Below, in pieces: positions 10,466 to 23,083 of a stretch of DNA of 64,000 nucleotides (the stretch's first letter is position 1; the number at the start of each line of letters is the position of its first letter). The notes beneath the pieces are model-generated. The model was not told the DNA's origin. It did no database searches and saw nothing but the letters and a program-made list of their open reading frames with translations. Made by a program: the position numbers and the translations under genes. This stretch comes from Paramecium tetraurelia (Eukaryota; Ciliophora; Oligohymenophorea; Peniculida; Parameciidae). The stretch is taken from the NCBI RefSeq assembly GCF_000165425.1, contig NW_001799244.1, forward strand, positions 436,118 to 500,117, written 5' to 3'.

Positions 10466-11461
10466 TCAATGTGAAAATTTATTAAAATTATTAATCAATT
10501 ATTCACCTATATATATTGATTATTTTGGAAATTCTTCAGGTTTTTCTATAGATTTATCATTCCAATTCATCCAGATCAAAATTTCCTGCCTTAACCATAA
10601 CAGATATTAAGAGAGAAATAATTTAAATCTCATTGAAAGCAATAATATTGCATCTCTTTATAAGGGCAAAAGTATTATAGTTTCGACAAATTTAGAATCA
10701 ATCTAAAAGTTTATCTTACTGTAATTTTGGTAAACTTTTTTAGCAACCCATCCATTGTATATTCATGTATCAAAGAAAAAATTGTACATTTAGACTTCCC
10801 CATTAGATCCTACTGGATCATTTTGAATTTCATTAAGTACCATTCTACTATGCACCATCACATATAATTCTCTGGCTTAATATAGATCATAGTTTACTAA
10901 AATCCAAATTAGTTTTCATTAGTATTTATAAAAAAATGTAATCCTTAAAATTAATTGAAACCCCAAGATTATTAATTAACTAAAGAATAACTCCATATTT
11001 AAATCTACTATTAAGAGTATTCGAAACGAAAGTAATACTTATTGATATGTTTGGTAATTAAATTTGTCTTTTTTAAACAACAGACGTTATGTTTTATAAA
11101 TTTTTGGTTTAGCACTATTATCCAAATTACTTAATCTTAGAGAACCTAGATATTTCCAGATGCTCCCCATGATCCTCAGCAGATTTATAAATTACATAAG
11201 CAGCCCTACTTGATTACTGATATTAAATCTATATAAAATCAATTATAATCAATACAATACAAATATAACCTGTAAGAATTTTGTATATTTTAATTTAGAA
11301 TACCTTTCATTTGGTTTCTTTAAATAACTCCCTTCAAAAGAACTTATAACTATATTCCAATATAAAATCAATATTGTTTTAGGTAATGAACCGATTCTTA
11401 GTGTTAAGAACCAATACTATGTAATTGACATGTTTAGAAATAAGAGCTATTTGAAAAACAT
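10466..11461 (-). CDS. Hypothetical protein with an internal in-frame TGA
   Basis: ATG at 11461, introns 11229-11260 (32 nt) and 10876-10897 (22 nt); exon sum is a multiple of three through TGA 10466-10468. The first part is hydrophobic (QLLFLNMSITQYWFLTL) and followed by RAAYVIYKSAEDHGEHLEIS and a mixed alpha/beta region. A TGA at 10763-10765 interrupts the frame between FFFDT and IYNGWVAKK, with protein-like sequence on both sides and no intron of acceptable size that removes it. Options: the gene truly ends at 10763, it is a decaying copy, or the TGA is a Trp codon mutated from TGG. No family recognised. Confidence 0.4.
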
Positions 11462-11625
11462 TCATTCTACAATACTAAATCTCTTTATATTGTAAAGATT
11501 AGAACGATACATTAAAATTAAGTAGATTCACCTTTACCTGAGAGATATTGGGGTTTGGAAGTGAAAGAAAAAAATAATATTATTATTTCAACTTAAAACA
11601 ATATAATTATTTTTAATCATCGAAT

Positions 11626-14600
11626 ATGTCTTAATAATTTTAGAGTCAATCTATGTCCATATTGGGATATGTGCCTGCTTTGGTAGTGCAGCATCTTTTG
11701 AATCTAAAAATGAATAAATTGTTGAGAAAATTACCAGAGAAGTAGAGAATAAGAAGTGTTGTGATGTTTGCAGATATATCTGGATTTACGCGATTAACAG
11801 AACTATTAAGTTAATTGGGAACTGAAGGGGCGGAGCGAATAGCATTTGCAATTAATCGCTATATGGAATTATTGGTTTAAGGAATTGGAAGAAGTGGTGG
11901 TGATATTTTCAAATTCGCAGGAGGTACAAAAGTTTTAAATATCATAAGATGCTATGATTGTTATCTGGCCTCCTCCTCCAAATGATCAAAACTTTCAGCA
12001 GAATTTAGAAACTCTGCTTAAATAAGCCATTTAGTCCGCATTGTTAATATAAGAAAAATTAACAAAAGCATAGATCGAATAAGGCATATAACTAAGTGTA
12101 AAGATCGGGTTCGGAGTAGGAGAAATGAACATAATACACGTCGGAGGTGTTTTCAATAGAATGGAGTATTTGGCAACTGGAGACCCTTTGATCTAGGCAT
12201 TTCATTCTGAACACTGTTTAACTGAGGGTGGAAAAATCATCATCTCTTAGTAGATTTATGATATGATTAACAATTTCTTCGAATGTTAGAAGGTAGTTGA
12301 TCATGAAGGACACTACGAAGTCATCAAATTATAATAAGCCAAAGTTAAGATGAAGGCAGATGCACTTTTAATCAAAAATAATATCACCTTATCATAATTC
12401 CAAATGATTAGAAATGAGATACAATCTTACATCCCTGCTGCTCTTCTGCCTTATATTGATATAAATGAAGAAGCATGGAGTGCTGAATTGAGGAGATTGT
12501 CTATAATGTTTGTAAACTTAAAAATGGATTTGAATTCTGCAAAAAATGCTTAGGGATTGGAATAAATTTAAAGAGTCATTAAAACTGTATAAAAATGTAT
12601 TTATATGCATGAAGGATCATTAAATAAGCTATTAATGGATGATAAGGGTTCAACTTTAATTGTTGTTTTTGGTCTTCCTCCTCTTAGTCACTAAAATGAT
12701 CCTGTCAGAGCTATCTTAACAGCATAATTGATGAACAAAGAATTGCCAAAGATTAATTGTGGCTGCTCTATTGGAATTGTTACAGGCACTGTATTTGCAG
12801 GAGTAGTTGGTACAAGTGGTTCAAGAAGAGAATACTCTGTTCTTGGTGACTCTGTAAATCTTGCAGCTAGATTGATGCAGGCAGCTTGTTCAGAGACAAC
12901 TCACAAAATTCTTATGTGTTTAGAAACTGCAAAGAGTGCTGGAAATTGTATAAGCACTGCCTTTTTGAGATAAACTTAAGTTAAAGGCAAGAATGCACCT
13001 GTTCATATTTATGTGCCTCTTGATAAATTAGTGGAACCAACACAGGGTAATTTGTTACCCAATTTCAAAACTCATAACTATGCATATGGATTTGCGAAGA
13101 AATCAGATTTTATTGCTGTTTAATTATTTGGAAGGGAGGAATAGCATAAAAAGTTATTGAATCAAATTGATAAGGTGATTAAAGGAGTTGACAAGAAGAG
13201 TTTGATAATTCTAAAAGGAACCTATGGATGTGGAAAAAGTATTCTGGCTAAGAAGGTGTTGCATAGAGTGTAGGAGAAGATCAATTCCAATTAGTACAGT
13301 CCATGGAAGTATGGTGAGTATCCACATCTCCTTGTTTAATAATTGGATCCCATAACAAGGACATTCAAATTAAATGGACTAAGGAGTATTTTGAAATAAA
13401 TCTTTTTATTGTATGCAAAAAGAGTAGAGAAGCCACCAAACATGGAATTATTCAATATGATGGTGGATGTTAATATTCACCCACAGAATATGATTTTAAT
13501 GTTATAGGAGATAGTGGGTTTGAATGATAATAGACATTTAGAGAAGTTCCCAGCAAGATAACAAGAAGAGGACAAAGAAATTGAAATCAAAAGAATTGTG
13601 TTTCAATTTTTAAGCAATTTCTTTGAGTAAATCCCCAGCAAATTCTCTGAATTGTATGAAGGAAGATCTCCAGATCAAATTGGATGGGATGTTATGAAGT
13701 CATCTGTTCAAAGATAAATTAATTATTCTATTAAATACACCAATATAATAGCACCTGTTGTTTTATGTTTAGATGATATTTAGAATTATGATTAAATTTC
13801 ATTTCAAATATTGAGATAAATGGTTAAAACATATGATAGACTTACAATTTTGGCATTGTACAGAGATTCATTTCAAGAGATGATTATCTAGCCAAAAGTG
13901 GCAGAGAAAAGGAAGTCTCAAGAGGATATTGCTATTGAAGGTATAACAGCATTAGAGGATAGAATGGATGGAAATCCTTTTATATTGATGCAATTAAGAG
14001 GAGTGGAAAGAAAAGGAGGTGTAGACGATGAATTTGCTAAGATGATAAGATTTTCATTCAACATCCAGAAGTTTACACCAGAGTAGGAATGTAGACAAAG
14101 TATTGGTGAAGGTAGCATAAGAAAAAGAAATACTTCTTCAATTCATGATGTTGTTATACAAGAGAATTAATCAAGAGAAATTAATAATTAATTTCTATTT
14201 TGTGAGAACAAATAGAAACTAATAAAAACTGATGTTGAGTTATTGTTTATGTAATGGATTTATATGAAAACTGGTGGGAATCCATTAATGGTTTTGAACT
14301 TTGTTTAAAATTTGATTGATTTGGATTTGATTAGACTAAGTCCAAAGAATGCTACCATAACAAATGAATTAGTTAATCTAATTAATTATGAAGAAAGTAT
14401 CATAGTAGATGCCCCTTATTGTAGAATTGAAGTAAATGGTCCAATCATTGATAAGTTATCCTGTTTAGAATAGCTATTACTGAAATCAGCTAGTGTCATT
14501 GGAGATATATTTGATATCTAATTGTTGAATAAGACTTATCCATTCAAAAATGCAGTCAACAATAAATTGTAAAAGTTTTTGGATGAATTAGAGGCAAAAG

Positions 14601-17145
14601 AGGTAATTGAAGTCATGGAAGTTAGAGAATAAAATATCTTCTATCGTTTTACATGTCCCTTCATGAGGGATTGTCTGTACTAGAGGATTACATTTAAATA
14701 AAGAAGATAATTACATAAAGCTGTAGCTGAGGCCATTTAACAATTGCCTTTACCATTTGAAACTGAAGAATTAGTGGAATGCAAGAAACTGCAATTCTAA
14801 TGGTTGATGGCAGAATCTAATGCTTATCAACAGATTAACTTTGAAAATAATGATGATAATAAGTCTAATTCCAAACCCAACTTTTTGGTAAATCTAATTA
14901 ATCCCAAATGTACATAAGACACACAAAAATTTTAGAATATGTCAAGTAAAGCACTGAAATCCATCATTTTAAAATAAATTGGAAATAAGTTCAATAGATC
15001 CTAAAACCATGCAAATATTATTTTGAGAGGAGGAGTCTTGATTAAGAAATCCAAAAATAGAGTATCCTCAGTTCCCAGGTATGTGATTCTGGATGGAAAA
15101 GAACTCAAGTTGTATTAGAATAGACAAGACTCTCTCAATTGCGAATTACCCTTATGCTCAATTCCATTAAAGAGTATATACTCAGTCATGGCTTTGGAAA
15201 GTGAAAAGAACTTCACTCTATAAATTGGATCAACCTATTGGTATAAGAATTTGAAAGAAATGGGAGATAGAAAGTTCTTATTTGATGCTAAGGATAATGA
15301 AGATTTATAATTATGGACAATCTATTTGGAATTCGCCAAGGCTCTTGCCATTTATGAGGATTTTACAAATAACTATGGTAAAATTTGCTTTCCCATATCT
15401 AACCAATATGAATAGTATGATTCACAATTTAAATATGACATAAGAATTGAAGTATATATTATAATTATATATTTAGAATAAATCGATTCGAGGAATTTAA
15501 ATAGAAAAAACACAAAAAAATAATAAGGAATCAATTATCTAAAGAAATAGCAGACGCTCCAATAGACACTCGAAATTTACTGTTTCAAGTAAACAATTTA
15601 AGTTTATGGAAAAGAATTCGACTGATGAATTGTAAATTTAGAGTGCTTAAGTAGTGGATATGCAATTATTAAAAGAAAGAGTCAATTTGTTTTTGTAAAA
15701 AGGGTATGTATTTTTTTCATTTTATTTAGTATTTTGCTCTTGTTTTCTCATTTATTTGAACAATCAATACAAAAGGCAGACGATTTCAAAATATTGGGGA
15801 ATACTAGCATTGCGATGAGAAAATTGAATAACGTATTTAAAATAGATAAGCAATTGATTAATGAACACAATAAAAAATCAAGTGCTTTTTTGCAGCAACA
15901 ATAAATAATGATGGAGGACAAACAAGAAACAAAGTTATAGGATAATTGGGAAATAGTAATTTAGAAGGTAGAAATGGATAATGATTTAACGAATAATCAA
16001 AATTTAAATTAAATGTTAGAAGAGAAAATAGAGAAGACGGATATGATTTTTGAGTTAGAGAGAAAAAGTTCTTAAGATCAAGAAAAATTGTCGGAATTAG
16101 AAAATGATGATTAGACACCCAAATTAAATTTATAAGTGAAATCATTTAAAGATTTAAAGGAAAACATAGATGAAGAGGAAGTAGACAACTTCTAATTGGA
16201 TGGTATTCACATTTATAAATATTAACTTAGAGAGTGCGTTAAGAAAACAATAGCATTTAAGAATACAAAGACTATAAAATTTTAAAGGCTCTTTTGGAAA
16301 TGATTCATTTCAAAAAATGCATTCCGAAAGTGTATTACGATCTTCACCTTTGATGAAATAAGAAGATACTTTAACCGAAGTGTTGGCCACTCAATCTTAA
16401 ACTGAAAATTCAAAAAGAGAATCTACAGACTTATATTAATCAACTTAACAGCCTCCTTAATTGTTAACTAAGATATCGGAGAAAGAATCAATTACGGATG
16501 CTTCGTGTTAAGTAAGTCGGCATTTATCTATTTGTTAAGTGGATAAGATAATTCCAGTAAGTAATAATTAAAGATCCAGATAGACTAGCAATATCAATAA
16601 TTAATAAAATAGGTCTCCTCCTCATACATAAAAATCATTGACCCCCACAAATCACTCATAAAAAAATACTTAATTTAACCTATTAGACGAATGCAAATCT
16701 AAAGCAAAAAGAGATTCTTAATTATCATCTTAATTGAATTCAGGCAGAAATAAGCCTGCTCATTTGCTAACAAATTATATCAATTCCTAGAAAACCTTTT
16801 CTAAATAAAATAATATTGTTTATGGCACAGCAATTAATAATTGTAAGCCAATAACAGGCGATAATTTTATTCTAAAACCTGGGTATAAGGTGATAGTTTA
16901 AAGGATTGACAAGTAAGCACAATTGATAGAATGTTTGTACGAAAATTTAATTGGAATTTTCAGATTGAGAGACATTGCTGTTATTGAAGGTATTTAAAAT
17001 TTATATATTGAAATAAGATCCTACTATTGAGTAAAAAATAGAAATAACATCATTATTATCAAAGTAGCCAAGCAAAAGTCCTTTAAAAAAATAATTATAA
17101 TCCAACAGACCTAAACCGTTCCTAACTCCTACTAAAAAAAATTGA
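11626..17145 (+). CDS. Soluble adenylyl cyclase-type protein with two cyclase domains, ATPase, PH and SH3-like modules
   Basis: Six exons (introns 11924-11948, 15452-15476, 15704-15729, 16234-16261, 16990-17017); 1795 aa. C1 cyclase domain: VVMFADISGFTRLTELL near 11760 and GDIFKFAGDAMIVIW across the first intron, both metal-binding Asp present. C2 domain: STLIVVFGLPP and GTVFAGVVGTSGSRREYSVLGD with VNLAARLM near 12650-12880. An NTPase module follows (GTYGCGKS Walker A near 13220, APVVLCLDD Walker B-like near 13755). This order matches mammalian sAC (ADCY10). The distal part holds a PH-like domain (about 15015-15370) and, after a low-complexity linker, an SH3-like fold (LKPGYKVIV, about 16865-16990). 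It makes cAMP; the tail is probably for membrane or partner docking. Confidence 0.9.
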
Positions 17146-17893
17146 ATTAATTTTTCTTATTTTTAATATATATCCATCATTTTATTTTTGAAAGGTAAAA
17201 GAGAAGGAGAATTTAGAAAAAAAAATTTTGTTTATGGCTAAATATTTAAAACCGATTAGATCTTATTTGAAAATGTGGTAGCTCTTTTAAGTGATCTGAT
17301 ATTTTATTATAAAAGTAAGAATTACTTAATCAGTTATCTTAATGTTTTTATTTAATCATAATTTAAATCGTTAATTATTCACATCCTCAATTAAGAATAA
17401 TTGATTATTTAAGAGAATCAGAGTTAGATGATTTGAAATAATATATATGATTTAATAAATACTGATAAATTTTTATTCTCATACAAACCCATAAGAAATA
17501 ATTCATAAAAACTAATATATTCTTATCACGAATACTTATTTATAGATTTGATCCAATTCAAAAAACAAATAATTAAATAAAGATAATAAATTGTTATTTA
17601 ATAAATATCAAACACCTGAAAGAACTTGAAGGAAATATTTATTTAATTAGTGTATAGAGAGATCATTTTTATATTTATTGAGAATTATATAAAGGATTTA
17701 AAATTTCATTTAAGGGCCATCCTTTCCATTATCTTAAAGAATTAAGCTATTAAAAGGAATTCCATTCCAACCGCTTATTTTCTCCAATTTTGAAAGTATA
17801 TGGCCTTCTTATTCTCAGCATCAATGCATTAGATACATTTTGATAAACTCGATAATATACAAAAGTAATTAATAATAAAAATAAAAAAAATAA
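17146..17893. other. Unresolved region between cyclase and B-box genes
   Basis: Several mutually overlapping TGA-free frames of 40-75 codons occur on both strands. The plus-frame continuation after the cyclase stop reads FVYGQIFKTDQILFENVV near 17220, and 17640-17800 has competing plus and minus readings. None has a clear ATG, splice pattern or family. Could hold a degraded gene or just A/T-rich spacer. Confidence 0.3.
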
Positions 17894-19090
17894 ATGTATT
17901 GCACCTACCATGTTCAAAATCAAGTATCACTTATATGCATAGCAACTCACAAGTGTGAATTGAACAGAAAAATGTGTGTAGAATGCCAATAGGAGCATGG
18001 CGTGGATTTGAAATAAACACTTCCTCTAAAATAGGTTGAAGAAATGGTCAAAAATAAGTTTAAAGAATTTCAGCTTGATGATACATCTGATATAACAAAA
18101 GAGAGAATGAAATATAAAGCCATGCTCTCTTAAACAGAAAGTTCAATAAAGAATATTTTGGATGAGATATCAAAATTATTCGAATAAACATTTGATAGGG
18201 TTGAATAGGAAAGTAAATCATTCACTAATCTAATCAACAATAATCCTAATTTAGCCAGCATTTCCAATAGTGAATTAAATAAATTAGTTGAAATTTTATA
18301 ATGGAACAATTTAAATGATTTTATAATTTAGAAAAATTTATATTTGGTTAGGTTGGAGAATTCACGGTTTTGGTGGGAACAAGAAGTTTAGGCATTTGGT
18401 GAGAAGTTGAAAACAGTAATGAATTAATATATAGAATTTTTCAGGTAATAATTTAGCAATTTTCAAAGTGTTAAACCAGTTAGCCTAGATGCCGATCTTA
18501 TATAAGAATTAGAGATGAAGAATTAAGCAATATTAGAATACAAACAAATATTTATAGATAAAAAGTAATTATTAAATAATGAAATTAAAACAAACCAAAA
18601 TGAAATGATTGATTTATAAATTGAATTAGATGTCCTAAAACTTGGTGATACTATTATAACTGTAAACGTCAAAAGTTTTAGTACAAATGTAAGTTAAACC
18701 TTCTAGATGTAATTAAGGGATAGTATCAGTGACCTTTACATACTGGCAGTTAATGAAGGAATTCAGTATTAAATTATTTATATCTTAGCAAAGGATCACC
18801 TTTAGATTGTTGTTTACTTGTGCCATCTAAAAATATCAAATATGCTTCATCTGAATGGAAATAAAGATTTTAAGAAATTTTCATACCAAACGATTACACT
18901 AATAAAACAATAACACTAGAATTTTGTTAGTATGATATCTAAACCAATCGATAAATTTACGAAGGCAAATGATTAATAATTAATTATCCAGAAATATCGT
19001 ATTTAGAATTTGAAATCCAAAAAAAATACAGAAAGTTTTTATAGAGAAAGTGTAACAGATTTGCTTCATTCTTTTCTCCAAATTTCGTGA
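17894..19090 (+). CDS. B-box-like zinc-binding coiled-coil protein
   Basis: Uninterrupted 398-aa ORF, ATG 17894, TGA 19088-19090. The N terminus has a B-box-like Cys/His array: C3, H6, C15, H19, C21, C28 and C31, then H35 (CVECQQEHG). A long coiled coil follows (about 40-220, e.g. SSIKNILDEISKLFEQ), then a C-terminal region of about 150 residues, beta-rich in composition (LYILAVNEGIQYQIIYILAK, DHLQIVVYLCHLK), that could be a degenerate WD-like or other repeat fold. Related architectures occur at 32777 and 38195, so this is one member of a ciliate B-box/coiled-coil family. The molecular role is unknown; TRIM-like ubiquitin ligase activity is unlikely because no RING is visible. Confidence 0.6.
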
Positions 19091-19132
19091 CATTTTGAAA
19101 ATTCATTCGCTCTTGACCAAGCCATTTTTGGT

Positions 19133-19749
19133 TCAAATTATTTTATTATCTTTTACTTCAGGATCGACCAGTAACACCACTTTAGCTTAAAAAATCTTAG
19201 AACTTAATAGCGATGCAGTCAAAATATCTATCTCTCTTGTTTCAATTATGATTACCCATAAAGAATCAATAAAGATTTTCAAGCCTTCTTAGATAAATAG
19301 CTTTGCTAGGATAGAAAATCATAATGCTCATTACTTTTTTCATTTTTCTAATACTTTTATCTATTACCTAAATATATTTAAGATTCAGACTAAAAGAAGA
19401 TATCAAATGTCTTAATATTAATTCGACATAATCTTTGTCAATTTTCAATGTTCTATAATTATTATATTAAATAGAGTAGATTATTCAGATATTTCAGTAC
19501 TACTTTTTTTAGAGAATCCTTAAACTCTATGGTTTTTGGCTGGACGATTTTTTTAAAAGTTTAACTTAGCGATATTGTTGAATTAACTCTCTCTGTCATA
19601 ATTTCATACATAGATTTTTTTAATTAACCTCTTCTTTTCATAATTGTAAAATAAATCTTGGTAATTTAAGTAGAATCCTCTAACCTGCTAGTTAAATTTT
19701 GATTTCCATTACTTTTGTTCTATAATTCACATTTTAATTTATTCATCAT
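19133..19749 (-). CDS. Hypothetical protein with an internal in-frame TGA
   Basis: ATG at 19749 (or 19746), intron 19306-19334 (29 nt), TGA 19133-19135; exon sum 588 nt. The first part is charged and helical (DSLKKVVLKYLNNLLYLIQ). After a TGA at 19438-19440 the same frame runs on (QRLCRINIKTFDIFFQSES) and, after the intron, ends with FIDSLWVIIIETREIDILTAS and VVLLVDPEVKDN, which look genuinely protein-coding. No intron of normal length removes the TGA. It may be a pseudogene, two genes, or a TGG-to-TGA lesion. Family not recognised. Confidence 0.4.
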
Positions 19750-19922
19750 ATACTAGTCTACAATTTAGACAGGTATTTATTGGTTCTCAATGTAGTTTCG
19801 TACCTTTATACCCTTACTTTCTATTAAAATAACGAAAGACAATTAACTCATTGATTTCCTTCCAAGTCTGAATTATAGATTTCTGTTTCAAAATGCAAAT
19901 TACTAATTAATATAAATATATA

Positions 19923-20108
19923 ATGGTAAAATTTGAAGAATTTTAGAAACTAACACCAAAGGAAAAGAAGAAGGCGATGGCAGAATTACATGATTTGCGT
20001 GGACCTACTTATTAAATTTTTAAAGAGAAGCCGTTCCATCACATTCAAAAAAAAGTGAATCCAAAACACAACTTTGGAATATATTCAGTCCCAAAATATT
20101 TTATTTGA
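19923..20108 (+). CDS. Small hypothetical protein, 61 aa
   Basis: ATG 19923, TGA 20106-20108, no intron. The product is basic and hydrophilic, with the compact stretches KKKAMAELHDLRGPTYQIF and PFHHIQKKVNPKHNFGIYS; such His/Lys/Pro wording is unlike chance A/T-rich translation. It ends 8 bp before the eIF3e start on the same strand, an extremely short spacing even for this genome. No family recognised. Confidence 0.5.
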
Positions 20109-20116
20109 TTTAATAT

Positions 20117-21351
20117 ATGGACCATTTCTTAAGATTCATAAATCCCCACGTCTTTTTGGGATGTGTGCAGTTCTTGCAATTACAAACATCTAAAGAAAAC
20201 GAAGCTCTTCTAGGCACAAGACTTTTTGAAAGACTAAGAAAAATAGGTGTGCCATAAGAAAAAATTGATTAAATCATGCAGCAAGACAATTTAAATGGGA
20301 AACTCTCCCAGGTTTCAGAATTACTTAGACTGAGATCAAGAGCACTTGTAGATTACGTTCAAGAAAATTTATGGACTGTGGAAGAAGCCTACTAAGCTTT
20401 AATAATATTATTTGATCAAGGAGAATATGAGAGAGCTACAGAGATTGTTGATAATCTGTATCCCTGTGTGGAAGCAACTGAGAAGTTAAATCATTTGAGA
20501 AACGGATTCCTATGGGCTAGATTAGTAATAAATGCCTTTATAATTTTAGAATTGCAAATTAATTGGTCTTTTTAAGAACAACAACAACGCTACAGCCTGT
20601 ATCGAAGCAATCAAAGACTTATTAAAATAGGAAGATCAAATAAAATATAATTTCAAACAAAGAGCTGATCTCTTACACGCTGGAGTTTTGGTTTGTTTTA
20701 TATCTGACGATACAAATGCATTCCTAGAACTCTTCTCAGGTGATTAATTCTTAGAGGTGGTTCACACCATTGCTCCCTATTTATTATATTACTATGCAGT
20801 GGCTTTGTTGATAAATTAATAGTTTGTTGGTAATACTAGTCTCGCCTAAATTGGTGCCAATGCTAGTAAGTCAGTTATGCATTTTCATTTATTGAATTAT
20901 GTTGAGGAAATTATTGTTAAATTTCAATTCGACAATGCAATCAAGATGGTGAATGATATTGCAACTGAAATCGATAAAGACTTTATTGTGAAATCCAAAA
21001 AGGCCATCATCATTAATGCATGCAAACTGTATTTCTTTTCAACTTACATCAAAATCTTAAATGGAGTATAAATTAAGTAAAATTATGCATTTAATGGATT
21101 AGGCAATTTTCGAATTATTTATAACTAAATGAAGAAGAAACTGAATCATGGTTGGTTAATGCCATTAGAACCTTAAATATTAATGCCAAAATAGATGGGG
21201 ATAAAATAATTGTGTAAAAATAAGATAATAATGCATAGAACACACAAGTATGCAATTCCATTTAAATTAGTTATTAAAATAATTAAGAGACTTACAACCA
21301 AAATCGAATATGTTAATATCAAACCTTTAAAGGATTATTAACATTAAGTGA
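20117..21351 (+). CDS. EIF3E: Eukaryotic translation initiation factor 3 subunit E (INT6)
   Basis: Four exons (introns 20525-20549, 21077-21102, 21248-21270); 386 aa. eIF3e is a PCI-domain subunit of the eIF3 complex that recruits the 40S ribosome to mRNA. The start MDHFLRFINPHVFLG and the following DNLNGKLSQVSELL/NLWTVEEAYQALIILFDQGEY match the family N terminus. Later come LWARL, FLELFSGDQFLEVVHTIAPYL and the C-terminal PCI winged helix QLNEEETESWLVNAIRTLNI NAKIDGDK (shown in two parts). The last exon, about 26 residues, resembles the family tail. Length fits (about 390-445 in other eukaryotes). Confidence 0.9.
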
Positions 21352-21455
21352 ATCATGTAAAGTATAGTAATCAATAACATAATATAGTTAAACACCCTAT
21401 ATAAAATACTAAACCTCTTATTTATATTTATAAGTTATATTCACTTAATCAAATA

Positions 21456-23083
21456 TCACAATTGACTATAAGTGCAATTCATCAACAAATCCAAAACTTC
21501 TTTATTAAATTAGTTGAAATCAACATATCTTAAGTTGAAATCTGAAAGAGAATGTATTTATTAATTCAACTTCTAACATGACCCTTAAACATTTCGCTTA
21601 TTATACTACATCTTTTCAATAAGTCTACATTACTTATTCTTCTTATTTGAGTCTAATTTGAGAGTATCCGAGATATTCATGAACATTTCATTTAATTTAT
21701 TAATAACATCATTATTGTTCTTTTTGCATGATTGCATTTTAAACATTATTTTATCGGTATTGTTACCCATTTCTAAAACATGTTATGATATTTTTAATCT
21801 TAAATTTACTATTGGGTTGCAAATTAGATTTATAAAGAATACACTCAAACAGAATAACAGAATTGCTAAACCAAAAATTATAAGAACAGCATAACCATAC
21901 TGCAGATAAAATCCTTTTTACTCATCCAATATCCTTTGCTCCAATATATTTTATTATGTGAGATTAGTAAACCTATAAATTAAAAGATATATTTACAAAA
22001 TTAGTGTAAAATTCTCTTTTATAAATTTTTTACACTTTATTTTAACAAATTACTAGTATAGTTTATTATAGAGCATAAATATTTGATCGTATTGATTTTA
22101 ACTTGATTATTCGTTATTCGCCTTCTTTTCAATTTCCTTCCAATCCGTAAAGTTGAACCCAGTTATTGTCTCATTGTAGATATATAAAGCCTCCACGTTT
22201 CTGATTGGATTTTCCATTCCATAATGCATAACCTAGCCATCTTAGTTAATTAATAAGACATTAAATTATATTTTCTGTAAGTTTTGGTCCGTTACATATA
22301 CTTATGTTTTTACTATTGCGAAGAACTCTTTTTACTAATCAAACAAGGATTGAGTGATTGAAAAACTAAACTTGTCAGTTCCATACAAGACTTAGTAGAC
22401 ATTTGTAAAAAAGTAAAACTCATTCTTTGTATTGTTTGCTTAGGCCATGTGATTTTGATACCTAAGGCTATCTTTATAATATACCATATCCTATCCTATG
22501 GATTATAATTATTCAATAATAATCCTGTTGGATATAATGAATCAAATATTATTGGACTTGTGTCTACCACCTACAAAAAGTTAGGCCATTACATATTGAA
22601 CAGTAGTGAGAATTGATCAAGTTGTTTAAGCCCTTAATACAAAAGCTTGATATTGTCATTTAATATAATCTATTGATACTGCTCACTGTGGATTTAATAG
22701 CAGAACTACGGAATGTTCTGAATATATCGTGAGTTTTTGTAATCATCTTCAGTTAGGCAAAGTTGTAAATCCTAATTAACGAGGAATTGTTTTTGATGGT
22801 TAGCCAAATAAAAAAAAAAAGAAGCAATATTGTCAAGGAGTTAGATGCCTTTTCATTTCATGTATTATTTACTTCTTTTATGCTTTTTTATTAAATAGGC
22901 TTCTACTTGATTTCCAAGGCTGTCGATCTGCTTAATGTCGGTAACATTCATCATGATATTCGAAGATTCTAGGCTGATATCATAAAATATCACGGCCTCA
23001 ACATAGATTCCTAAAGTGCAAACACTCAAAACGATTAACAAGATCATCATATCAAGAATTATTATCTAGGATTTCATCTTCAT
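21456..23083 (-). CDS. Two-transmembrane sensor with an extracellular dCache-like domain
   Basis: Four exons (introns 22849-22872, 22462-22484, 21973-21996); 518 aa. The first TM helix is near the N terminus (MMILLIVLSVCTLGIYV). A region of about 300 residues follows, then a second TM (YAVLIIFGLAILLFCLSVFFI) and a cytoplasmic, Asn/Lys-rich helical tail. In the outer region PTGLLLNNYNPQDRIWY resembles the dCache signature (Y/FDPRxRPWY), followed by the membrane-distal beta strands seen in such sensors (FYFFTNVYQVLYGTDKFSFSI, VLLINQDGQVMHYG). dCache domains bind small extracellular ligands. No kinase, cyclase or methyl-accepting domain is visible, so signalling output is unknown. A paralogous layout occurs at 39960. 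Confidence 0.7.
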
